This document shows positions 1 through 7,002 of a stretch of DNA of 64,000 nucleotides, piece after piece. The notes under the pieces are model-generated. The model was not told where the DNA came from. It did not search any database and saw nothing but the letters and a program-made list of their open reading frames with translations. The translations under genes and the position numbers were made by a program. Numbering within the stretch: the stretch's first letter is position 1; the number at the start of each line of letters is the position of its first letter. Source of the DNA: a virus; the IMG/VR virus record IMGVR_UViG_3300008261_000075, positions 1 to 64,000 of that record; one strand, given 5' to 3'.

Positions 1-784
1 GTTGATTTCTAGACATTTCATAAATGATAGCCGCTAACGCAACATCACCAACTCTACTCAACATCTGCACCAATCGTTGAGCGGCAGCATTTCCTTTTAG
101 TCCTGCGAGACGCCCAAGCCAGTTTTTAAATTTATCAACTTGCTTGGCAACAAGTCCAGTAGCGCCACCTACGAGTTTGACAGTTCCCCCCAACGCAATA
201 GCCGCAATAACTTTTGAAGAATAAATCATTCTAGCAGATCCGATAGCTTGATTGGCATCTGCCAAAGCCTTTTCTTTATCAGCGTCGCTGACAGTACTGT
301 CTTCTAAAGTTTTAACAAGGTTTTTTCGTATATTCTGTTCTGTTGCTACGTAATCGTCCCATATATCATCTAAACTCCATGCAACAACAGAGATTGATCC
401 CCACTTTGCTATAACGTCTAATGCTGAAAAGAATTTTTTAGCTTTATCTTTTACAGCTTCTTTAACAGCGGCAGCACCTGCTTTGATATCTCGTATAAGT
501 CCTGCTCGCTCAGCTTGTCTAAAAGCCTTGACTGCTTCTTTATAGGCAGCATTCATAACTTCACGATCGGCAGCTAAAACAGGATCTCTAATCACGTTGA
601 TAGGCATGGATACTCTAATGTTACCTGCTTCTAACATCTTAGCAGACCATGCTTCCGCTAACTGTCTAGCAGCCTGATTCTTAGCACTGTTACCTAGAGA
701 CCATGCTACACCTCTAAGAATTTTGTTAAGAAACCCTACAGCTTCACTAGAGGGTGCTTCATTAATAATATCAAATACTTTCAT
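1..784 (-). CDS. Unknown phage protein, 3' end beyond window
   Basis: Reading from an ATG at 784 the frame stays open for 261 codons to the window edge, so the C-terminus is missing. The protein starts MKVFDIINEAPSS and is rich in Ala and Lys, with long predicted helices and a Gly/Ala-rich hydrophobic stretch around residues 195-215 that could be a membrane or buried segment. I do not recognise the family. An AATAAATACT late-type promoter lies 19-28 bases upstream of the start, which suggests late expression and so perhaps a virion or lysis-stage role. That role is inference only. Confidence 0.75.
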   Translation of the reverse strand, partial: MKVFDIINEAPSSEAVGFLNKILRGVAWSLGNSAKNQAARQLAEAWSAKMLEAGNIRVSMPINVIRDPVLAADREVMNAAYKEAVKAFRQAERAGLIRDIKAGAAAVKEAVKDKAKKFFSALDVIAKWGSISVVAWSLDDIWDDYVATEQNIRKNLVKTLEDSTVSDADKEKALADANQAIGSARMIYSSKVIAAIALGGTVKLVGGATGLVAKQVDKFKNWLGRLAGLKGNAAAQRLVQMLSRVGDVALAAIIYEMSRNQ

Positions 785-1265
785 ACCTGTTCCAATATAT
801 AGAGTATTTATTAAAGAAGAACTACGTTCTTCTGTGTTTATCGCTTGCGCTCAAACACATTTCACATTTCATTTATATTAACTGCGAAGCAGTTTAAATA
901 TTATCTAGATTGTTCAGTCACACTTAGCCCTTGCGGGCTAAAGTTTGGACATTATCTGAGTTGAACATGTCACTTAGCGTTAACACTACAAGTATTGCTA
1001 CTAGCTTAGGCGGTCATCCTGTACCTAATCGTGCTGTCTTTTGACGGCGGTGTGCAAATATACGCTAACATACGGGCACACGTAGGGTATTTCTCCCTTC
1101 TTTTAGCCTTTTAAATTCTTTTTAAACAGCAAAACCAGTTGTGTATAGGCATATCTGATCACGTCCTGTAAAGGATAGTTGCTGAGTACTCTTAACGGCG
1201 AGAGATTTCCTTACCCCGAGACATCACCGAGGATTTGGGCGCACGAAATTGGCCTGCGCTGAGCG
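785..1265. other. 480-base non-coding gap with three hairpins
   Basis: No convincing gene is seen. Three perfect hairpins lie in its left part: 815-833 (8-bp stem AGAAGAAC, loop TAC), 880-894 (6-bp stem AACTGC, loop GAA) and 924-941 (7-bp stem TTAGCCC, loop TTGC). None has a clear following T-run on either strand, so they are only weak terminator candidates. The right part (about 1100-1265) is less AT-rich and shows no clear tRNA fold. A 25-codon plus-strand ORF at 967 has no good ribosome site. Confidence 0.6.
803..812 (-). promoter_or_regulatory. Late-type promoter, AATAAATACT
   Basis: Read on the minus strand the bases are AATAAATACT, matching the T4 late -10 box TATAAATA except at the first base. 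It lies just upstream of the truncated gene starting at 784. The same motif occurs before several structural genes in this window. Confidence 0.6.
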
Positions 1266-1703
1266 TTAACCGTTTAGTTGTCGGCCTTTGATGTGTGAAC
1301 CGTGTACACGAACCTGTATGTGACCGTTGTAGTAGTCGTCACTTTCCAGTACTCGTCGTGTGAATTGTTCACGAGCCTCTATGTATGAGCATTCAGCCTT
1401 GCTGGTACAGTAGTATAATATTTCTCTTGTGAAATTATCTGCGCCTAGATCTTGTACGTCTTTGTTTAATTGGTCGTTTGAGCCATAGTATTCCGGCCAG
1501 TCAGAATCAATTTTAGATCGAATCCTCTTTTTCTTCTTGTTGCCGTTTTTAAGTTTTACTGTTTTATATGTGGTTTTACTAAACTTTGCTAGTTTCTTGC
1601 CTATATATTTGCGACCAGTGATGTTATTAGTGATGCAGTAGACGAATCCAATATACTCTTCAGATATAGTTTCGACTATTGTGTTTTGATAATACCATGA
1701 CAT
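1266..1703 (-). CDS. SegE-like GIY-YIG endonuclease
   Basis: A 145-residue protein with the GIY-YIG type core near its N-terminus: GFVYCITNNITGRKYIGKK carries the Y...YIG pair, followed by a Lys/Arg-rich stretch and the DWPEYYGSN and A.EQFTRRV motifs seen in the SegE-like branch of phage endonucleases. Such enzymes nick or cut DNA and are often mobile. The ATG at 1703 is preferred over an upstream TTG at 1706. It follows the 1707-1979 gene with a 3-base gap, so it is co-transcribed with gp46. No intron core was found around it, so it is best described as a free-standing endonuclease gene. Confidence 0.75.
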   Translation of the reverse strand: MSWYYQNTIVETISEEYIGFVYCITNNITGRKYIGKKLAKFSKTTYKTVKLKNGNKKKKRIRSKIDSDWPEYYGSNDQLNKDVQDLGADNFTREILYYCTSKAECSYIEAREQFTRRVLESDDYYNGHIQVRVHGSHIKGRQLNG

Positions 1704-1706
1704 CAA

Positions 1707-1979
1707 CTAGTTAGTGTCTTTGGAGCCTGCCTTGTGTTGTTTTTGAATACGCCTACGTGCCTTTTCTTCTGCCATTTCTATATTTCTAAGCCTACGCCAG
1801 TCCATGATCACTGCTCGACGCTGATCACATAGTTTTTTAATTTCAAGTAGCCAGTGTCTGGTGTCCATACCGGCTCTTTTGGTCCCCTCATTCAACCAAC
1901 GTTGATTAGCTTCAAAGTACTGCCTAAATGCTGTGAGCAATTCTGCATGTATCTCTTCGTCCTTGGGGAGCATACTCAC
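1707..1979 (-). CDS. Small conserved phage protein, unknown function
   Basis: A 90-residue, mostly helical, highly charged protein (many Arg, Lys and Glu) with three Trp residues and no recognised domain. A GTG at 1979 overlaps the gp46 stop by four bases (GTGA) and has a GGAG eight bases upstream; an ATG two codons later at 1973 is the alternative start. The tight coupling to gp46 suggests co-translation with the recombination genes, but nothing in the sequence defines its job. Confidence 0.7.
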   Translation of the reverse strand: MSMLPKDEEIHAELLTAFRQYFEANQRWLNEGTKRAGMDTRHWLLEIKKLCDQRRAVIMDWRRLRNIEMAEEKARRRIQKQHKAGSKDTN

Positions 1980-3754
1980 TCAGTAATCTCCAAGTCGTTA
2001 GCATAGCTGGTAAAGCCATTTTCTTTAATAACTTTGAGTACATTGCTGACACGCCCAATCAATTCATCTTTGTGACTGATTAGATAGATATTCTTTCGTC
2101 TTTCACGGCCCATCTTCTTAAGCACAGCCAGTGCGTTTTCAACACCTGACGCATCAAGCCCGTTATCAATCAGCTCGTCAATAAACAACAAGTTGATCTG
2201 CTGATACAAACTTTCCCACACATCACGGAATGCCCACGACAATCCTAAGATTAAGCGATTCCTTTCTCCCCGTGACAGGTTATCAAAGTCTAGATCCTGC
2301 CCCAGCTGTGTGATCTCAACAGTGAGATCGTTTTGGAATGACACAGTGTGCGGCAAGCCCATCTTGTCCAGATAGTAGGTAAGTCTGTTGTTGAGATACG
2401 CCAAGTTCTGATCAATGATCTTCTTGCGGATAAAACTATCCTTACTGGTCAGCAACTTGAGCAAAAATTCTTGATGATCTTTAACGCTGGTTAGTTCGTT
2501 TACATTGTCCCATGACACTTCTTGTAGCGCAGTTGCAGTCAGCTCATCAATTTGTTCTTGATAGGGATCTGTTTCCCCAGCTTTGATAGTCAGCTGTGTT
2601 TCCAACGTGTTTAAATTATTCTGATGCTTGAGTGCTTCTTCCACAGTGTCATAGTAGGTATTGGGTTTGACCAATTCAGTGTCTACACCTATCTCATCTG
2701 TGATCTTTTTAAGGTCTGCGGCCACTTTGTCTGCGTACTTTTGTGCTTCTGCCAAGTGCTTGGTCGCAGTTGCTGACATTTCTTCATGCTTGTGATCATG
2801 TAGATCTTGTTCGCAAGCGTGACATTTCTTACCGTCTAAGGCGGCAAGCTCGCTCGCGTATTTTTTTACGCTTCGCTCCGCTTGCGCTGTCGCGCTTTCT
2901 AGCGTTGCTCGTTCTTTGTTTAGACTTTTGATACGAGCAGAGTGTTCTAAATATTGTTTAAGTTGAGTATGTGCTTCAAGTTCCGTAGCAATATCTACAT
3001 TCTCAAGTTCAATAATAGCCCTGCCAATCTTTTCTAACTCTGTATCATGCTGATTATTCCATGCACGTTGTTTAGAACTTAACGCATCAATACTTTGTTG
3101 GATCTTTTCGTTGGACTTTTTAGTAGCTTCGATGTTTGCAGACTCTTGCGTGATAGCATCTTTGGTAGTCTTAATCAATTCTCTTAGTTTTTCTGCTTTC
3201 TCACTGAGTAATGTAATACCTAACAGTTGTTCAATGATCACTCTTTGATCATTTGCTTTCATACTAAGGAAAGGTTCACTATAAGTGTTTAATGCTACAA
3301 GATGTTTAAACATCTCGTGACTCATACCTAGCAAATCATCTAGGTCTTTTTGCGTTTCGCGCATGTCACCTTGACTATTATCTTCTGATTCGTCTGACTC
3401 TTGTTCTTCGTCGTTAACATAGAACTTTAGAATGTTAGGTTTACGTCCTCTCTCAATACGATAATTGATAGAATCTTTATCAAAAGACAAGGTGACCAAC
3501 ATGTTTTTATTGTTGATCTTGTTAATTAAGTTGTCTTTTTTAATATTAGTTAGAGCTTGACCGTATAGCGCATAGCTTAGTGCGTTGATAATTGTAGTTT
3601 TACCAGTGCCGTTACGGGCTCCGCTGTCATCACCGCCCATATCTAAGTTTTCACCTAGTACTAATGTTAACGTACCTTTGTCAAAGTCTACTGCTTGAGT
3701 TTGGTTACCCACACTCATAAAGTTTTTAACAGTTAAGTCTTTAATTTTTATCAT
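1976..3754 (-). CDS. 46: gp46-like recombination endonuclease subunit (Rad50/SbcC family)
   Basis: This is the ATPase subunit of the phage Mre11/Rad50-type complex that resects DNA ends for recombination-dependent replication. The 592-residue protein has Walker A GARNGTGKTT at 45-54, a long coiled-coil middle, a zinc-hook CHAC at 311-314, the ABC signature LSRGERNR at 493-500 and Walker B NLLFIDELID at 521-530. T4 gp46 is similar in length (about 560). It sits ten bases downstream of gp47, its nuclease partner. The coiled coil just before the hook contains a locally GC-rich DNA patch (about 2840-2905) unlike the rest of the gene. Confidence 0.95.
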   Translation of the reverse strand: MIKIKDLTVKNFMSVGNQTQAVDFDKGTLTLVLGENLDMGGDDSGARNGTGKTTIINALSYALYGQALTNIKKDNLINKINNKNMLVTLSFDKDSINYRIERGRKPNILKFYVNDEEQESDESEDNSQGDMRETQKDLDDLLGMSHEMFKHLVALNTYSEPFLSMKANDQRVIIEQLLGITLLSEKAEKLRELIKTTKDAITQESANIEATKKSNEKIQQSIDALSSKQRAWNNQHDTELEKIGRAIIELENVDIATELEAHTQLKQYLEHSARIKSLNKERATLESATAQAERSVKKYASELAALDGKKCHACEQDLHDHKHEEMSATATKHLAEAQKYADKVAADLKKITDEIGVDTELVKPNTYYDTVEEALKHQNNLNTLETQLTIKAGETDPYQEQIDELTATALQEVSWDNVNELTSVKDHQEFLLKLLTSKDSFIRKKIIDQNLAYLNNRLTYYLDKMGLPHTVSFQNDLTVEITQLGQDLDFDNLSRGERNRLILGLSWAFRDVWESLYQQINLLFIDELIDNGLDASGVENALAVLKKMGRERRKNIYLISHKDELIGRVSNVLKVIKENGFTSYANDLEITE

Positions 3755-3764
3755 GTAATGTAGT

Positions 3765-4778
3765 TTATAGACCGCTATAAATTTCTAATAGTTTATTTTT
3801 GTCAAACGTATCGCTTTCAATATTGATAATCTGATTGGACACAATTTGATCAACTGACTCGAACGCTTGAATATCAATATTAGTATTGATTTCAGCTTCT
3901 TTCTTTTCAGCAATCAGCGTAAGTTCACGGATATCGTAGTCAGAAATAAACTTTTCTTTAATAAAACTTGCTTCTTCGTAACTAATGTCAATGTCTAGTG
4001 TAACACGTAAGTGTTGCTTGGGCAATATCAATGTGTCCGCTTCGTCGATCAATTGACTTAACTTGACTGTACGGAATGTAGGTTGACTAGGCCAGCTGTA
4101 ATATTGAGGCTTTCCGTCCCATTCTAGTATCATCATTCCACGTTCATCATCCCAAGCATCTGCATAGTTGTGTGGAAAAGCATTACCAATATAGATCATA
4201 TTAGACTTTTGTTGTCGTTTATGAAAGTGCCCGCTAAACCCTAGCTCGTAAGATTTAAAATTTTCTAAATTAATTTCACCGTGATCGGGCATCTGTACCA
4301 TAGCGTTCATAAAGAAGTTAGGCAATTCAAAATGACCAAAAATATATTTGCCACCCTTTTTGCCTACAGTTTTCCATTCTTCCCCAACAAGCCAGGGGCA
4401 GAGTGTAACGTCTCCAATAGTAGTAGGCTCATGTACCACAGTGATACCAGGAATATACTTTCCAAACTCCACAGAGTGAATGTCTCGTTTGTCCTTGTAA
4501 TACAAATCATGATTACCAGGAAAGAAGTAGAACTGATCAAACGCCTGCCCCAACTTTTCCAAGGCCCTGAGGCTATAATCCATTGTAGTAATATTAAGGC
4601 TATTACGGTTATGGTGCCAATCACCCATAAAGATACCTGTATCACACCCTTCCTCCTTTGCTTTGGCAATATACCAGTCTACAAAATCTTCACAGTCTTG
4701 GTTATGTGTAGAACTATTTGATTTTAATCCAAAGTGAATGTCCGTAAAACAGGCAACTTTCTTAAACAAATTACTCAT
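3765..4778 (-). CDS. 47: gp47-like recombination endonuclease subunit (Mre11/SbcD family)
   Basis: The nuclease partner of gp46. The 337-residue protein is a calcineurin-type metallophosphoesterase: DIH at 13-15, GDWHHN near 52-57, a GNHD motif (FPGNHDLYY) near residue 88 and GHFHKRQ further on supply the metal ligands. The start at 4778 (MSNLFKKVACF) is chosen over an in-frame ATG-like start at 4826 because the homologous region begins here and AAGGA lies upstream. It overlaps the end of gp55 by eight bases, so gp55, gp47 and gp46 form one operon. Confidence 0.93.
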   Translation of the reverse strand: MSNLFKKVACFTDIHFGLKSNSSTHNQDCEDFVDWYIAKAKEEGCDTGIFMGDWHHNRNSLNITTMDYSLRALEKLGQAFDQFYFFPGNHDLYYKDKRDIHSVEFGKYIPGITVVHEPTTIGDVTLCPWLVGEEWKTVGKKGGKYIFGHFELPNFFMNAMVQMPDHGEINLENFKSYELGFSGHFHKRQQKSNMIYIGNAFPHNYADAWDDERGMMILEWDGKPQYYSWPSQPTFRTVKLSQLIDEADTLILPKQHLRVTLDIDISYEEASFIKEKFISDYDIRELTLIAEKKEAEINTNIDIQAFESVDQIVSNQIINIESDTFDKNKLLEIYSGL

Positions 4779-5607
4779 CAGTTGATCCTTCATAGCGTTT
4801 AACAGCCGCCGCATGTTCACCAGCACCTGTTCTGCTGTAGCTTGGATTCATGCCGTTCATTTCTAGTATGTCATCACGGATGTTTTGATTGCGCTTTTCA
4901 ATATTAATGACCCTAACAAAACTATTAGTAACCGCGGCAGTAAAATAAGCAAATGGGTTATCTGATTTACTCTCATCAAACTGTAGACCAATCTGTGTAA
5001 GTTGTAAGATTGCCTGACCACGCATTTCATCATTGTAGGTATATCCACGAACGTTACCTCTAGTAGCATATCTTTCGCACAGTTTGATCATCATACGGGC
5101 CAGCGTAGGAGTAATACATCCTGCGTCTTTATCAAACGTACCTGTTTCTAAATCACCCTTCCAATGACTTTTACCTACACAGACTAACTCGTCTTTGTCA
5201 TTAAACTTCCAGTGTTGGAATGGTGGAAAATTTACTTTGTCATGACGATCTGCTGTGCTCTTTGGGTTACGTTTTCTAATTCCGTTAACTGGCACATGTT
5301 CGTAAGTCATAATACGAAATACTACATCGGTTTTTACTATCTTCTTATAATCAACTTCGCAGTCTGCTTGTTTAACTTTTTCACCTGCGCTTTTTCTTGC
5401 TTGATATGCTTGTTCGCCCTGTCGTTTAGCACGATTACGTTTAGCTTCTGCTATAGTACGGATATTAACTTTGTCAACATTAGGAAGAATAAGGTCATAT
5501 TGATGGTATTCAGGGCTGGTAAAACTACAATATGATGTCTTGCTTCTATGTATTTCTAACAACATATCCTTGTTGTTTAGATAGTTAACTTTGGGGGTTG
5601 GTGTCAT
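4771..5607 (-). CDS. 55: gp55-like sigma factor for late transcription
   Basis: The phage sigma factor that directs host RNA polymerase to late promoters. The C-terminal half carries the gp55 hallmark around residues 215-245 (NPFAYFTAAVTNSFVRVIN then EKRNQNIRDD), related to sigma region 2. At 278 residues it is clearly longer than T4 gp55 (185), mainly through an extra N-terminal part of about 90 residues rich in Lys and Arg. It is the first gene of the gp55-gp47-gp46 operon and has a near-perfect sigma-70 promoter at 5629-5657. Its targets are probably the (A/G)ATAAATA boxes found in this window. Confidence 0.92.
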   Translation of the reverse strand: MTPTPKVNYLNNKDMLLEIHRSKTSYCSFTSPEYHQYDLILPNVDKVNIRTIAEAKRNRAKRQGEQAYQARKSAGEKVKQADCEVDYKKIVKTDVVFRIMTYEHVPVNGIRKRNPKSTADRHDKVNFPPFQHWKFNDKDELVCVGKSHWKGDLETGTFDKDAGCITPTLARMMIKLCERYATRGNVRGYTYNDEMRGQAILQLTQIGLQFDESKSDNPFAYFTAAVTNSFVRVINIEKRNQNIRDDILEMNGMNPSYSRTGAGEHAAAVKRYEGSTDE

Positions 5608-5628
5608 TAAATTGATCCTCTTTGATAT

Positions 5629-5657
5629 ATTATAAACTACGCAGATAATTTTGTCAA
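5629..5657 (-). promoter_or_regulatory. Sigma-70 consensus promoter of gp55
   Basis: On the minus strand a perfect TTGACA is followed by 17 bases and a perfect TATAAT. The -10 box ends 21 bases before the gp55 start. This should be read by unmodified host polymerase, fitting expression of the late sigma factor before late genes. Confidence 0.88.
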
Positions 5658-5666
5658 ATAAATACT
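5657..5666 (+). promoter_or_regulatory. Late-type promoter of the structural block
   Basis: The box AATAAATACT lies 17 bases before the ATG at 5684. Its first base overlaps the last base of the opposing gp55 -35 hexamer, making a compact divergent early/late control region. Confidence 0.7.
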
Positions 5667-5683
5667 AGCCAATGGAGAACATT

Positions 5684-6700
5684 ATGGGGATATTTGATAA
5701 TGCTGCCGGACTAACATCTAAAATTGGTGCCGCACAACAAACTTTTGGGGCACTTGGTGGCGCCAGCAGTGTGGCTAGTAATTTGAGTTCAGCCTTGGGC
5801 CAAGCCGCAAACGGCAATTTTTTAGGTGCAATACGAGCGGCAAATTTGCCAGCCGCTGGTGAATTAGTTGGCAATGTAATGGCCGCAGTATCGCTATTCA
5901 GTAGTGACAACAATAGTTCAGATTGGCGAGTAAGATTAAGTATGCCATCGTGGCCTGCATTTAGTACTAGTCCAGCATTACGACCTTTAAAGGATGCAGG
6001 CGGATTAGTATTTCCATATACTCCTACAATTAATATTGAATCTTCGGCCAAGTATACTCCTGTAACACCAATACATTCAAATTTTAGCTTTCAAACTTAC
6101 GAACATAGCAAACCTGGATCAATTGTAATTACTGCGCCAATGTTTGTTGAAGATGCAAGTCAAGCATTGTATTGGATAGCGATGGTGCATTATTTACGAT
6201 CTGTATCTAAAATGTTTACCGGTCGTGATCCTATTGCAGGTAATCCTCCTCCAATTGTATTACTAAACGGATACGGCAATTATGTGTTTAAAAATGTGCC
6301 TGTGGTAATAAGCAAATTTACTCTTCAACTAAAACCTGACTGCGACTATATGGGAGTAGGAGTTGAAGGAAGTGCCGCCGGACAAATAACCAACCTTGCA
6401 GACAGTATAGGCGGCTTAGCCGGATCACTTGGTGGCGCATTTGGTGGAGCCTTTGGTGGATCGTTAGGTACTATTGCCAACTCAGTTGGAAAAGTTGCAG
6501 GTGTGGTAGGAGATGTGTCAAGTCTGTTAGGCGGATTTGGTATAGGCGGTACAGCCAGTGGCGGCACTTCCTATGTCCCAACAAAGAGTGAATTTTCAGT
6601 TACACTAGAACCTGCATACAGTAGAAATAGTGCTAGAAACTTTAGTCTACAACAATTTGTTCAAGGCGGATATATGAACGGCACACCAGGATACATTTAA
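5684..6700 (+). CDS. Baseplate tail-tube junction protein (gp48/gp54 class)
   Basis: A 338-residue structural protein, first gene of the late plus-strand block. Both ends are Gly/Ala/Ser-rich and the middle has a conserved core (FQTYEHSKPGSIVITAPMF, then YWIAMVHYLRSVSKMFTG and LLNGYGNYVFKNVPVVI), which I associate with baseplate proteins that cap the hub and start the tail tube in T4-like phages. Its place directly before gp53 and gp5 supports a baseplate job. The ATG at 5684 is chosen because GGAG sits six bases before it; an ATG at 5672 overlaps that ribosome site. Assignment between gp48 and gp54 is not possible by eye. Confidence 0.65.
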   Translation: MGIFDNAAGLTSKIGAAQQTFGALGGASSVASNLSSALGQAANGNFLGAIRAANLPAAGELVGNVMAAVSLFSSDNNSSDWRVRLSMPSWPAFSTSPALRPLKDAGGLVFPYTPTINIESSAKYTPVTPIHSNFSFQTYEHSKPGSIVITAPMFVEDASQALYWIAMVHYLRSVSKMFTGRDPIAGNPPPIVLLNGYGNYVFKNVPVVISKFTLQLKPDCDYMGVGVEGSAAGQITNLADSIGGLAGSLGGAFGGAFGGSLGTIANSVGKVAGVVGDVSSLLGGFGIGGTASGGTSYVPTKSEFSVTLEPAYSRNSARNFSLQQFVQGGYMNGTPGYI

Positions 6701-6701
6701 T

Positions 6702-7001
6702 ATGGCAACTTATACAGCAACCAGTCCGTGGCATTTAACAAAAGTTAAACAAGACTACCTTGATGTTCTAAGCATTAGAACAATCAGTGCAGAGTCTGAT
6801 GATTTTTTATATACAATAGAAGCACAATACGCTAGTCGTCCTGACTTGCTGTCGTATGACTTATATGGAACTCCAAATTTATGGTGGGTATTTGCTCAAC
6901 GAAATTTAGATACTATTGAAGATCCTATTTTTGATTTTAATACTGGAGTACAAATTTACATTCCTAAAAAAAGTAGTCTATTTGCAATTTTAGGAATATA
7001 A
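6702..7001 (+). CDS. 53: gp53-like baseplate wedge subunit
   Basis: A 99-residue protein with the gp53 family pattern: a Thr/Tyr-rich start, then SRPDLLSYDLYGTPNLWWVF and a short C-terminal region with a G-QIYIPK turn. In T4, gp53 joins baseplate wedges to the hub. It starts one base after the stop of the previous gene and is followed by the next start after one base, so translation is probably coupled. It is about half the length of T4 gp53 (196), as is common in marine T4-like phages. Confidence 0.82.
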   Translation: MATYTATSPWHLTKVKQDYLDVLSIRTISAESDDFLYTIEAQYASRPDLLSYDLYGTPNLWWVFAQRNLDTIEDPIFDFNTGVQIYIPKKSSLFAILGI

Positions 7002-7002
7002 T

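Noticed and set aside
967-1044. 25-codon plus-strand ORF MSLSVNTTSI...
   Set aside because: Too short, weak ribosome site and no coding context; likely chance.
1000-1265. Possible group I intron core near the GIY-YIG gene
   Set aside because: Pieces on the minus strand resemble P, Q, R and S elements, but the R- and S-like parts are only about 16 bases apart and the P7 pairing does not form. No exon sequence continues on both sides.
4281-4721. Plus-strand 146-codon ORF opposite gp47
   Set aside because: Lies wholly inside gp47, whose metal-binding motifs are clear; shadow frame.
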